Shown: positions 23,091-34,860 of the stretch, piece after piece
Layout: each line of letters begins with the position of its first letter
Position numbering within the stretch: position 1 is the stretch's first letter
NCBI RefSeq assembly: GCF_021155775.2
Contig: NC_060236.1
Span: 16,356,519-16,420,518 of the forward strand
Source of the DNA: Neodiprion pinetum
Taxonomy: Eukaryota; Arthropoda; Insecta; Hymenoptera; Diprionidae
Length of the DNA stretch: 64,000 nucleotides
Direction: 5' to 3'
The notes under the pieces: model-generated
Seen by the model: only the letters and a program-made list of their open reading frames with translations
Database searches by the model: none
Told to the model about the DNA's origin: nothing
Made by a program: the position numbers and the translations under genes

Positions 23091-24469
23091 CTTGCCGTGC
23101 TCACCAAATCCGTACTGTGAGAGTCATATAGTCAAGGTAGTACGGTGATAAGCCAGACGCGGCGTTTGGGGCGACGATGATGTGGGAGACGGGATTCGAA
23201 GTAACGCGGGAAACATTCGGCGATAAGACGCCGTACGAATGGCAGAGTGTCTGATAGTCTTGGTTTCTCTTTTTCTTCTCTTGGTCAAATAACATTAAGT
23301 GAAAAATACGTCTACGAAGACGAACATTACGAAACAGACTTCGACGACGACAGATAGAACAAAAGTTGGATGAACGTAAAGAACCAAAGGTGGCCGGAGG
23401 CTTGAGGAAGTGTAAGAGACTTGCAATAGCACGCATTGGAATGGGAAGAGAACCAAGACATTTTTATGTGAATATTTTGTGTGTGGGGAGTGTATTTTAA
23501 ATCTTGTGAATGAATGGATGGATGAATGAATCATTTTTTAATAATTTCTATTTACCATTTTATTTATACACCTTCAATTTATTTATTCGTTAATTTAATC
23601 TTGGGAGTGAATGGATGGATGAATGAGTGTTTTTTTTTTGAAATAATTTATTTTTACATCTTATTTCTTTTTTACCACTATACATCCCTAATTTATGTAT
23701 TTATTTGGTACGAGAACGAATGTGTCTTATAATTGAACGTTCTCATGATTTGTATTGAGATTGACGATTTGCTATTGAGAATACAAAAGTCGATAGTTCA
23801 TCCAACGTAGCTGTAAATTGTAATCAAACAAAAACAAATCGTCACCGTACATATCAAGCTGTTCCCTTGGACCTTGTTCACGCGTACTCCTCCCGTTGAG
23901 AGCGTCAAACTCGATCAAAAGTATAATTGTATACGCAGAAATTATGTTTGAAAGTTGAAATATGAATATTGAGAACAAATGAATATTAGACATAATAGAT
24001 TTTTCACGAACTTCATTACTTCAAATTATTGCTACTACATGCTGGTTGATGGAATAGATAACAAATCACTTAATGCTACGACACACGATTAATAGTCATG
24101 TATTATCGTTCGAATGTTTAATTTTTCTAGAACCAAATTACTAATGCCCCTTGACACATTCAGATAACCTTAACCTTTAGTAGGACCACTATCACTTGCA
24201 CTGTCTGTTGTGGGCGATGGCTGGTCTGCGTTGGTTCGAATGTATAGGAGTGCCACCGTTTTGGCATTGCGTTTAAATACGTTTTTTCAAAAATGTATAA
24301 CGCCGCCATTTTTAAGTTGTAGCGCAGGCTCTCCGTTTATAAAAAATTAATGAATGATAATTGCGAGTAGGAAACATGACAGGATATAACTATGGACTGT
24401 CTTTCGTGTGATGTCACAGTCGGTATCCTGATACTATTTTTGTCACAGAATCACTAATTTTCTGCTGTA
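23091..24469. other. Non-coding; one ~100-bp tandem duplication
   Basis: A direct tandem duplication of about 105 bp lies at 23500-23710. Each unit begins near GAATGGATGGATGAATGA and continues into an ATTTA-rich tail. The remainder has chance open frames only. I could not assign 23100-23440, which is open on the minus strand for 111 codons without a recognisable domain. Confidence 0.45.
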
Positions 24470-26905
24470 TTGGTTGGCCTACCGACGAAATTTGTCCCAT
24501 TATCCGAGTAGACATGGGCACAAATACCTCTCCTGGCTATAAAGTGACGAAGGGCTGCTATAAATTCGTCACTCATAAGATCACTCACTATTTCAAGATG
24601 GATTGCTTTGACTGCTAAACAAACGAAGACGGCAACATAAACCTTGATTTTTTTGCGATTTCGATGCTTTTTCTCCTAGAGAAGAAATGGACCGCAATAG
24701 TCGACTTCCACGTGCGTGAATGGACGCGATTCGGTGACTCGGGCTTGCGGAAGTTGCACCATGACATATCCAACCAGGGTTGGCTTTGCTCTACAGCACT
24801 TGACACAGGGTTTGATAACCTTCCATACCTAGCTGCGACCGTCCAAAGGCCAATATCGTTTACGTATGGCATACAAAGTTACTTGTACTTCTGCATGAAA
24901 GTGTATGCGATGCTCGTTTTGGATAATCAATGAGATAACATGATGATTTTTCGGTAATATAATTGGGTGTCTCTCATTGAATGGCATCGTAGCGTTGAGA
25001 AGCCTGTCTCCAACTCGTAGAATTCCTTCCTTGTTGACAAATGGATTAAGACGTAGGAGTTTATTCTTCGCAGGGAGTGGTTGCGTTTGAGTTATCTCAC
25101 TGATTTCTCTTGAAAATGTTGTTTTTTGTGTGAGTCGAATAATTATTTAACGAGCTCTTTCTAGTTCCGGAACTGTAAACGGACTCTTTCGATGTATATT
25201 CTCTTTGAACCATAAGCAATATCCAATGATTCGTTGTAATTTACCAAATGATGAATACTTATGGAGCAGATTTGTGAAATCATTTCCATTCGTCTTTGTT
25301 CCCGTTGATGCTATGGTTGTAATTGCGACACAAGTCGCTAGTAGTAATTCCGGCAGTTCCTCAATTGGGGGTAGTTTCATTCTGGGCCAGGCAGAGTCTC
25401 CCTCGTTGAGCCACGCTGGGCCATGTTGCCATACCGATGGTTGAATAAACTTTTCAGGTAATAGACCCCTTGACATAAGGTCCGCAGGATTATCATGTGT
25501 TCGCACATGATACCAATCTTTTGTATTCGAATTGCGTTGAATTTCCGCGACTCGGTTTGAAACAAACGTCTTCAGCTGTTGCGAAGGGGTTCGCAGCCAG
25601 TGTAAATCAATCATTAAATCAGTCCAGAAAAAAAAATTGCATGGGAGGGCTTTCTGGATACTTGAAAAAAGTGAAGTTAACAATAAAGCTCCACACAGTT
25701 CTAAACGTGGAATTGTTACAGTTTTTAGCAGTGCAACGCGAGATTTCGCGCATAGTAACTCGGTTTATATTGCTCCTTCTTGATTGATAGTCGCAGATAG
25801 ATGCAGGCTCCATATGCCTTTCCACTTGCGTCGCAAAATCCGTGCAAGAGTATCGTGCAAGCATTACGAATAACTGCTCTACGATAAAAGGAGAGATGAT
25901 TTAACGCTGGCAATTGATTGTAGTATTTAAACCACTCTGTATGGATGCTTGTTGGCAGCGATTCATCTCAACCGAGCTTTAGTCTCCATAATTTTTGTAT
26001 TAGCAGTTTTGCAGTCATGATTACTGGAGCTATCAATGCCAAAGGATCTAAGATTTTCGAGGTCTCGGATAGAATGTACCGTTTGTTGACTCTTGAGGTT
26101 GCAGAGGGTCGTTTGACTGTGTAGACAATAGAGTCGGAGCTTAACTTTCAAAATTTACCTAGGGTTTTTATGGTAGTTGGTTTCCCGAGTTGGAGTTGCA
26201 GATTTATACTTTGGCAGACCCGTCAGAAGGTCTGGATCGTTGGATGCCCATTGTCTAATTTTGAGGCCTCCGCGTTCTAGTATTTGTATTAGCTGATTAC
26301 GCAATGTGATTGCCTCCTCCTTGTTAGGTGCTCCGGTAAGTGTATCGTCAACGTACATGTCCTCCTTCAAAACTCTTGCTACTGCTGGAAATTCTTCGTT
26401 TTCGTCGTCTGCTAATTGATGTAGAGGTCTTATTGCGAAATATGGTGCGCGTGCCAAGCCGAATGTAACGGTATTCAATTCGTAGCTCTGTTGTTTTTCT
26501 ACGAGATTTTCCCAAATAATGCGTTGATATTTCCTATCCTCAGGACGAACAAGGAGCTAGCGATACATTTCCTCTATGTCGCCCGTAATGACTATTGTGT
26601 AAGTTCTGAAACGAATTAATAGTGAGACAAGATCTGTTTGAATTGTAGGTCCGAACATCAGCGTATCATTCAAGGAGACTCCTGAACTGCTCTTTGCTGA
26701 ACCGTCAAAGACGACACGTACCTTTGTTGTGAGACTTCCCTCTTTGATTATTGCATGGTGTGCAAGATAATAACCTGAGTCGCGTGTTTGTTCTTCCATA
26801 ACCTCTGACATGTCTTGAATTTCCACATATTCGTTGAGAACTGCGTGGTATTGCTTTTTCAGTTCGGGATTTCGATTTAGTTTGCGTTTGATACCTTTAA
26901 ACCGA
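24470..26905 (-). pseudogene. BEL/Pao retrotransposon pol remnant (RT, RNase H, integrase)
   Basis: Minus strand, proximal to distal: RT start (26557-26905, NRNPELKKQYHAVLNEYVEI, then VVFDGSAKSSSGVSLND); RT palm with YVDD (near 26350, KEDMYVDDTLTGAPNKEEA); an RNase H region with WLRTPSQQLKTFVSNRV and THDNPADLMSRGL (25400-25600); integrase N-terminal part (HPIILPKNHHVISLIIQNEH and HAEVQVTLYAIRKRYW, 24860-25010); integrase core SDNGTNFVG (about 24478-24510). These motifs are diagnostic of BEL/Pao. It is dead: a TAG lies between the two RT pieces near 26556 and several frame changes follow. The 5' side ends at a poly-T run near 26906, where a minus-strand LINE was inserted. No LTR was found. Confidence 0.85.
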
Positions 26906-27083
26906 TTATTTTTTTATTTTTTTTTGTGTTTAATGTTAATTTATTTGCTTTTAACCGTCTTGTACATATAGGTATAAATAAACGAAAAGTAAGATAAAAC
27001 CATTAAATAATAATAGATACAAGGCAATTTTTGCGGAAATGTATGGCTGCTGTTAGCAGCATCTCTAGGACTAGGGTGTATAT

Positions 27084-27906
27084 TAGGGTGGTCCTTATTT
27101 GGGGTGTTGACGAATTCCGACAAGTGCGCCCCCTAGACACGTTTGAAATAAATTAAAAAAAATGTGTGCGAAAACGGAGCGCTGTAGTCCAATTAGAAGA
27201 CGTGCCTATAAGCTCGTTTTGTTTTTCATTTGAATAACATGGGATTTTCAGACTACTTCAGTCATTATGTTTTTGAGTTGTCCCCATGAACGCAAAAAAT
27301 TCTTTTTTCACATAAATCTGTTGTTCATGGATCTCGGAATATCGTAAAATCTTTTGCGATCCAAAAAACAGACGGCGCGGCGATCAAAACATTTTAATTT
27401 TAATTATTACTTTTTAAAAAAGTATGAAGTATAAACGATGTGTTTTGAAATACACTAATTGAAATACATATTTTTTCCCACGTGTACAATTATTTTTTTT
27501 TACAAACTTATGACGTAGATAAGACTGCCTTTTAATTGGTGAAATACTGTCAAGCACCAAGCGGCTAAAAAGAGGTATTCTCACGTTGATCAATTTGCCG
27601 TCGTGTATAATATCAGGGGGATGGGGGGGCGTAAAGGTTGTGATAACGACTTGTGGAAAAATATACGCGTAGTTGTACCCATGAACAACAGATTTATGTG
27701 AAAAAAGAATTTTTTAAAACATAATGATTGAAGTAGTCTAAAAATCCCATGTTATTCAAATGAAAAACAAAACGAGCTTAGAGGCACGTCTTCTAATTGG
27801 ACTACAGCGCTCCGTTTTCGCACACATTTTTTTTTCATTTATTTCGAACGTGTCTAGGGGGCGCACTTGTCGAAATTCATCAGCACCCCAAATAAGGACC
27901 ACCCTA
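27084..27906. mobile_element. hAT-like foldback MITE (823 bp)
   Basis: The ends are TAGGGTGGTCC and GGACCACCCTA, flanked by identical 8-bp duplications GTGTATAT (27076-27083 and 27907-27914). An 8-bp TSD and TAGGG-type ends fit the hAT superfamily. The inverted arms are long: about 27084-27330 pairs with about 27678-27906, including the shared CACATAAATCTGTTGTTCATGG-type inner end. The middle of about 350 bp encodes nothing. It is non-autonomous. Confidence 0.8.
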
Positions 27907-27942
27907 GTGTATATACATATGTACAGTTAAATACGTATATAC

Positions 27943-30104
27943 TGTAACGGGTACGGCTTATCTTGAGGTCAGAGCCTATGAGATAAACCCGTTATCGTGT
28001 GTTCTTTGTCGAATGTCGATGAAATAATAGATAAATAAGGAACCCCCTCTAAAAGGTAAAAGCAGGATCAGTTTGTCAGACCCAAAAAACCCCGGACAGT
28101 CTAACTACGCGGACTTAGGTATCACCAAAGCCGCCTTAAATTTATGAACAGGCACCTCCGCCCGTTGCTCCCTTCAGTAAGACAAAGGCTTGTAGGCCGT
28201 TGCTTCAAACCGGAGACAAGTGAGAGAAGCGTATGTCACCTAGTCGGAGATATGGGTTTCCCAGTACTCCCTTCTAATCGCGAATTCGGAGTAAACGGAG
28301 TCGCCTGCCTATTTCTGTTGTGGGTTACTGACCCAAAACACCACCAACCTTCCAGACCAGGGAATACCTTGGCTGGCTGTTGGTTTATTCCCCTCCTTTT
28401 TTCAAAGTAAAACTTTATGTTCGAGAAATATGTTTGACAACGAGACAGACGAGAGCATGTTTAGATAGCATATAAGTTTTAATAGCGATAAATTCGAGTA
28501 CAATGGTCATTGTCAGTAGACGATGATATGCTTTTACAAAATTAACCGTAGAGAACAAAAGATAAAAATAAAATTAAAGAAATGATAATACAATCAGAAT
28601 TCTTCGGTTCTGCTCCTAAATTTCCCTACAGCTCAAACATTAAATACGCGGCTCTATTCAATCCTTCCTCTAGAGGTCCCGGGCTATCGTGGACTCTAAA
28701 TTTTATACTCTTTTCTAATTTCGGACTAAGCTCTTTGCTTGAAATTCCCCTCTAAATGTTGTGAAGCTAAAATCGATAACGCTTTCTAGACGAGAAACGT
28801 TTCGTATAAGAATGACGCAGCTCGGCGCTTTGCCGGACAACTTGTAACCGCTCTTCGTGGTCCTCCAGTTTTATACTCTCCCAGAGCTGTTCTATTATCC
28901 CGTCGACGTCATTTCCCTATTTGTGTATCCTGTTGTGGGTCGTCGTCCTGGTATGCATTGGTCAGCGTCCGTCGTCTTTGTTTATTATTTTGGATGTTTG
29001 CAGATCACGGTCGATGTTGATGGTGGTCTCGATCAGCTGTCCGTTACAGTTGTTGCCATGATTTGTGTATGTCACGGTAGACTGGGCCAAAAAAATTGAC
29101 TATTTTTTTTTTGAAAAATATATTAAGAATATCATTCAGTATGGCAAAAAAAAAATTTCATGAAATTTTAAGCCCTTAATATTAACTTTAAGAGGTCTAT
29201 CATCGCTATTTTTGATTTTTAGTAATAATTTGATGTTTTACGTCAGAACTGTCGAAATATTGAAGTGAAAAAATTTATGTTCACTTATCCCTTTATAAAA
29301 TTAAATTCCCTACAAAAAAGGTCTGATTATAGATTTTTGTCAGACAAGCCGTTTCCGAGTAATTAAGCTTAATAAATTGATATAATTTCTCGATTTGACT
29401 TTTTTAATTTGGAATTTTGTGACTAACGAATCAATGAATGTATAAAAAAGATAATGACAGATTCTTAAAGAAAATTTAATGTTCTACAAAAAAGATCTCT
29501 TAATATTTTTGCCTCAATTTAATTTTTCAAAAGTTATTCTCAATTAAAATTTTTCTTCAATTTCTCAATTTTTTCTTCAATTTTAATTGAGAATAACTTT
29601 TAAAAAATTAAATTGAGGCAAAAATATTAAGAGATATTTTTTGTAGAACATTAAATTTCCTTTAAGAATCTGTCATTATCTTTTTTATACATTCATTGAT
29701 TCGTTAGTCACAAAATTCCAAATTAAAAAAGTCAAATCGAGAAATTATATCAATTTATTAAGCTTAATTACTCGGAAACGGCTTGTCTGACAAAAATCTA
29801 TAATCAGACCTTTTTTGTAGGGAATTTAATTTTATAAAGGGATAAGTGAACATAAATTTTTTCACTTCAATATTTCGACAGTTCTGACGTAAAACATCAA
29901 ATTATTACTAAAAATCAAAAATAGCGATGATAGACCTCTTAAAGTTAATATTAAGGGCTTAAAATTTCATGAAATTTTTTTTTTGCCATACTGAATGATA
30001 TTCTTAATATATTTTTCAAAAAAAAAATAGTCAATTTTTTTGGCCCAGTCTAATGTCAGGGGCATCGTTGATGTTGATGCGATTTTGAACAGCTGTCCGT
30101 TACA
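27943..30104. mobile_element. Solo LTR (about 1.19 kb) interrupted by a palindromic element
   Basis: The sequence starts TGTAACGG and ends CCGTTACA, an 8-bp inverted terminus with TG...CA. It is flanked by ATAC on both sides (27939-27942 and 30105-30108). No retroviral-type coding region is attached, so I read it as a solo LTR. About 40 bp near its end (GATGTTGATG...CAGCTGTCCGTTACA) is tandemly duplicated at 29010-29048 and 30063-30104. The palindrome lies between the two copies. The family is unknown. Confidence 0.65.
29080..30050. mobile_element. 971-bp near-perfect palindrome with TA target duplication
   Basis: The left arm 29080-29550 and right arm 29579-30050 are reverse complements over about 470 bp, with only a handful of visible mismatches and a spacer of about 28 bp. 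The ends are GACTGGGCC/GGCCCAGTC, flanked by TA at 29078-29079 and 30051-30052. TA duplication suggests Tc1/mariner-type mobilisation. No transposase is encoded. A transcript would form a very long hairpin RNA. Confidence 0.85.
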
Positions 30105-30176
30105 ATACAGGTGTACATTGTACGTTCGAGAGTTGCGGTTCTCTCTTATTTTTTCTATTTTTATCGAAAGCGTATA

Positions 30177-32720
30177 TCAGCGCCGGTTTCTTAGCGCTCG
30201 GCGGCGTTTTTCTTCGCTCAGCTGTCTCTTCCTTTCTCTGAGCTCGGCCATAAATGCTACGTTTTCGTTCTCCTGCAGCCACCAGTATATGGGGCGGAGG
30301 CGGTGAAAACCTTCCAGGTCTCTATTCGGTATCGCTGTAGAGTATACCAAATTGCGCTCGTGTCTGAGGTGCTCGTCGATTAGTATTTTTTTATTCGGTT
30401 TGTGTCTGCTGCGATGGTAGATTGTTGGCACGTTTCTTCCGTTTTGGATGATGCCCATTTTGTCGAGTTGGGTGAACATTTCTGGCTGGATATATCCTTT
30501 TTCTGTGGCCGTCCGGAGATCGGTGTCAGCCTTTTTTAAATTTTGTAACGTCTCATTATCGATGTTTGGCAGTTCGCTGTAATAATCTCGGATGAGCAAG
30601 AAATTGTCAATTCTCGGTATCCTGGTTGTGTCGTATAACAATTTGTTGCTTTGCCTTTCTATGTTGTCTGCTGCTTTCCTGTATAGACACAAAGCTGTTC
30701 TCAAGCACATTCTCTCGAATCGTCTTATTTTCTCACCCTGTGCTGCTCCTAGGTTCCACCACACAGGTATGGCATATGTGATGATTGGACGGATGAGTAG
30801 GAGATAGCAGATTACTCTGGCTCTGCTGCTGATTCTTTTGTCGTGGAAAAGTCTGGCGAGTGCCCTATAACTGTTTCTTGCTTTCTCTAGCTGCATGTCT
30901 GCATGTTTAGCGCATCTTACGAGGTAATCTATCTGCATGCCGAGGTACTTGACTATTTTTTTGGTTGAAATGATGGCTGGTTCTCTATAGTCTGATTTGA
31001 AAGTTGTGATGTAGAAATCTTCCGCTTCTGTTCTTTTTTTCGGAGCAATTTGATTTGAGGGTTTTCTGCACAGAATGGTTTCACATTTGGACGGGTTGTT
31101 CGTAGGTTCCAGGTCGAATAGTAATTATTGTCTTTATTTATTATCTTTTCAAGTTTTGGTTTGATCTTGTTCGGGGTCTCGCCTGCGACATCAAATATTG
31201 TGTCGTCAGCGTATGCTATGGAGTAGGTTCCGTTCTGTATATTTAACCTGAATAGGTTTAGTACGTTGCATGTGTAAATGTTGAATAATTTTGGTGAGTT
31301 GACCAGGCCTTGGGCTAATCCTTCCAATATATTAAAAGCGATAGTTGACGAATTTATTCCATCCCAGATGAAGAATGATCTGCTGCTCATCATATGCCAT
31401 ATGATTCCTGTGAGTTCCTTCGGGATTTTTTTTTTATTAAGACGTACACAAGTCCATACAGCCATACGGAGTCGAACGCTTTTTCCAGATCGACGAGTGT
31501 TGCTCCGACCATCTATCTCATTATTCAGCAGATGTCTGTTAACATCCGAGAGCAGCTTGTGTATCGCATGTACTGTTGAGTACTTCTGTCAGAGTCCAAA
31601 TTGGTTTCTCGGCATTATTTTTTCTTTTTTGCAGTGGTATTCTACTGCATTGTTAATGACTACTTCGAGAATTTTGCTGATATTCGGCGTCAGACTGATC
31701 GGCCTGTAGCTGGATGGGTCGTGTGGTGGTTACCCCTTCTTGTATATGGGTATTACTTTTGCACGTTTCCACGCGGTGGGAAAGTATTGCACATTTAACG
31801 TATTGTTAAAAAGTGCGGCGTAATCTTTCATTATCCTGGGCGGTAGATGGTTAAGTACTATAGATGGCATTTCGTCCGTACCTGATGAGGTCTTATTTGG
31901 CAATTTGCTCGCTATTGTCCGTATTTCGGCTACCGAACAAAAGAATTTGGTGTTTCCTGGTTCGAAGATCGGCGAATGGGCTCTGTTGTTTTCGGAGAAA
32001 GTAATTTTTGTTGTGTTACTGTTTCTGTCGTGGTTGTATTGTGCGATGAAATTTCCCGCTGTTTGGTCTACAATTTCTTTAATTGTGGTGTTCGTGTTTA
32101 GGTATCGCGGTGAGTTTATAGACTCGAAATAGGCTCCTATTGCGTTTAGCTTGTCAATTTGGTCTTCAATAATATATTCGTCTCCATTATCTATTGCTAA
32201 GCCTAGATAGCACTGACTTCTACGTATAATGTTTCTGTCTGCTTTTTTTATGATCATGCTCGGTGTGTCCTATCTGGGTTTTGATCTGAAGACTTTATTT
32301 ATAATGGGAAAAAATTTCTCCGGGTTTCTAAAGTCTATGTTATTGAGGATTTTTGTCCAATGAGCTTCTGTATTTATTTTTATTTCATAACGTATTCTTT
32401 CTTTTATCGCTGAGATGCATCGTTTAATGAGTCTAATCGCTGGTCTGTACCTCGCCAGTCTGGGTTTTTGTAGGGCATGTAGCAGGGTTAAAAGCTGGGA
32501 TTTGTCTCTGTGCATTTTTCTGATTCTGTTGGTGATGTATTGGTTTGTACATAGTTTTTGTTCTGCTTTTAGAACTTTTGAATCAATTACCTCCGTTATT
32601 TGCACATTGATTTGCTCAATATAATTGTCAACTTCTTCTGGTGATAGGTTTTTGGTTCAGCTAGTGGCTGACTATATGGCAGGTCGATGTTCGAAAACCA
32701 TGTAGCGGCTACAGGGCTTT
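30177..32720 (-). pseudogene. Jockey-like LINE ORF2 (RT and C-terminal domain)
   Basis: The RT is recognisable by KLPNKTSSGTDEMPSIVL (about 31890), SYRPISLTP near 31700 in a shifted frame, GLAQGLVNSPKLFN (31300; usual GLQQGTV-SPLLF), and YADD (about 31210). A C-terminal domain at 30177-30938 carries ARNSYRALARLFHDKRIS and RPIITYAIPVWWNLGA, then ends with a basic tail. Stops and frameshifts lie near 32270, 31730, 31465 and 30950. The endonuclease and ORF1 are absent because of 5' truncation. It is the same clade as the LINE at 36430-41961 but a different family. Confidence 0.85.
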
Positions 32721-32841
32721 AACATGTTTTTCTGACATGGCATTATTATGGCTAATTCACCTTGGCTGGCCATGTGGTTCCGTGATGTAAACTACACGGC
32801 TAACCCATATGGCTGTCAGATATATATACGTCATAGGCTTA

Positions 32842-34631
32842 CTACCTGGCATTCACCTGGCTGCCACCTTGCACCGCCATACAAGATCTAGATGGCCCCA
32901 GATGGCCTCGCCAGGTCTCTCCGCTACCTGGCATTTACCTGGCTGCCACCTCGCATTGCCATCCAAGATTTACATGGCCCCGCATGGCCTCGCTAGCTCC
33001 CGCCACTACCTGGCATCTACGTGGCCGCCACCTCGCATCGCCATCCAAATTTTGCATGGCCCCAGACGGCCTCGCCAGGTCTCTCCGCTACCTGGCATTT
33101 ACCTGGCTGCCACCTTGCGCCGCCATACAAGATCTAGATGGCCCCAGATGGTCTCGCCAGGTCTCTCCGCTACCTGGCATTCACCTGGCTCCCACTTTGC
33201 GCCGCCATCCAAGATTTACATGGCCCCGCATGGCCTCGCTAGCTCCCGCCGCTACCTGGCATTTATGTGGCTGCCACCTCGCATCGCCATCCAAGATTTA
33301 CATGGCCCCGAATAGCCTCGCTAGCTCCCGCCGCTACCTGGCATCTACGTGGCTGCCACCTCGCATCGCCATCCAAGATTTACATGGCCCCGCATGGCCT
33401 CGCTAGCTCCCGCCGTTACCTGGCATTTACCTGGCTGCCACCTTGCGCCACCATACAAGATCTAGATGGCCCCAAATGGCCTCGCCAGGTCTCTTCGCTA
33501 CCTGGCATTTACCTGACTGCCACCTTGCGCCGCCATACAAGATCTAGATGGCCCCAGATGGTCTCGCCAGGTCTCTCCGCTACCTGGCATTCACCTGGCT
33601 CCCACTTTGCGCCGCCATCCAAGATTTACATGGCCCCGCATGGCCTCGCTAGCTCCCGCCGCTACCTGGCATCTACGTGGCTGCCACCTCGCATCGCCAT
33701 CCAAGATTTACATGGCCCCGCATGGCCTCGCTAGCTCCCGCCGTTACCTGGCATTTACCTGGCTGCCACCTTGCGCCACCATACAAGATCTAGATGGCCC
33801 CAAATGGCCTCGCCAGGTCTCTTCGCTACCTGGCATTTACCTGACTGCCACCTTGCGCCGCCATACAAGATCTAGATGGCCCCAGATGGTCTCGCCAGGT
33901 CTCTCCGCTACCTGGCATTCACCTGGCTCCCACTTTGCGCCGCCATCCAAGATTTACATGGCCCCGCATGGCCTCGCTAGCTCCCGCCGCTACCTGGCAT
34001 CTACGTGGCTGCCACCTCGCATCGCCATCCAAGATTTACATGGCCCCGCATGGCCTCGCTAGCTCCCGCCGCTACCTGGCATTTACCTGGCTGCCACCTT
34101 GCGCCACCATACAAGATCTAGATGGCCCCAAATGGCCTCGCCAGGTCTCTTCGCTACCTGGCATTTACCTGACTGCCACCTTGCGCCGCCATACAAGATC
34201 TAGATGGCCCCAGATGGTCTCGCCAGGTCTCTCCGCTACCTGGCATTCACCTGGCTCCCACTTTGCGCCGCCATCCAAGATTTACATGGCCCCGCATGGC
34301 CTCGCTAGCTCCCGCTGCTACCTGGCATCTACGTGCCTGCCACCTCGCATCGCCATCCAAGATTTACATGGCCCCGCATGGCCTCGCTAGCTCCCGCCGC
34401 TACCTGGCATTTACCTGGCTGCCACCTTGCGCCGCCATACAAGATCTAGATGGCCCCAGATGGTCTCGCCAGGTCTCTCCGCTACCTGGAATTTACCTGG
34501 CTCCCACTTTGCGCCGCCATCCAAGATTTACATGGCCCCGCATGGCCTCGCTAGCTCCCGCCGCTACCTGGCATCTACGTGGTTGCCACCTCGCATCGCC
34601 ATCCAAGATTTACATGGCCCTGCATGGCCTC
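32842..34631 (+). repeat. Satellite array: 82-bp monomers in 328-bp higher-order units
   Basis: About 22 head-to-tail monomers of 82 bp, each beginning CTACCTGGCAT. Two classes occur: one with AGATCTAGATGGCCCCA and CCAGGTCTCT, the other with AGATTTACATGGCCCCG and TAGCTCCCGCC. Between about 33400 and 34400 they form a four-monomer unit of 328 bp repeated almost identically, with the same frame start recurring at 33607, 33935 and 34263. The array is GC-rich in AT-rich DNA. The open frames across it arise because the unit rarely contains stops. They are not believed to be genes. Confidence 0.9.
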
Positions 34632-34636
34632 AGATT

Positions 34637-34860
34637 ATACTATTGGGTCGGGAAACGGGGACACTTATCTTTCACTTACTTTATCTCAGTATAAAAACAT
34701 GGTAGAACATTCGGACCTAAAACAGTGTCAAGCTAGTTGAAAATGAAGTGCAGAATAAGTTTGAAGATGTTTTGCCTTCGCAAGCTATACTATTTTCGTT
34801 TACTGAAATACAGAACGTCAAAGTCAAGTGTCCCGATTTCACGTCCCGATAAAAGTTTAA
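34637..34860. repeat. Imperfect inverted repeat beside the satellite
   Basis: The segment 34637-34695 (GGGTCGGGAAACGGGGACACTT and a following TTTATCTCAGTA) is an imperfect reverse complement of 34785-34860 (AAGTGTCCCGATTTCACG, with TTTACTGAAATA). The spacer is about 90 bp. No TSD was found. It could be a small foldback element. Confidence 0.45.

Larger units (their letters stand above)
26906..32720 (-). mobile_element. Jockey-like LINE, 5'-truncated, with nested insertions in its 3' UTR
   Basis: On the minus strand the element begins inside ORF2 near 32720 and ends in a poly-A tail, seen as T runs at about 26908-26930, that abuts BEL/Pao coding sequence. The coding part lies at 30177-32720. 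The 3' UTR is split by a hAT-like MITE and a solo LTR. Removing these with their target duplications leaves about 270 bp of UTR, a normal length. This supports the order BEL first, LINE next, MITE and LTR later. Confidence 0.75.

Noticed and set aside
23101..23436. 111-codon minus-strand frame
   Set aside because: Arg/Ser-rich, overlaps another frame, and matches no family I recognise; left unassigned.
32842..34631. CRISPR-like array
   Set aside because: Monomers are directly adjacent without unique spacers, and the context is eukaryotic.
32809..34705. Several long plus-strand open frames with peptides such as MAPHGLASSRRYLA
   Set aside because: They are produced by the 82-bp satellite, change frame with every monomer, and appear in all three frames; no start context or domain supports a gene.
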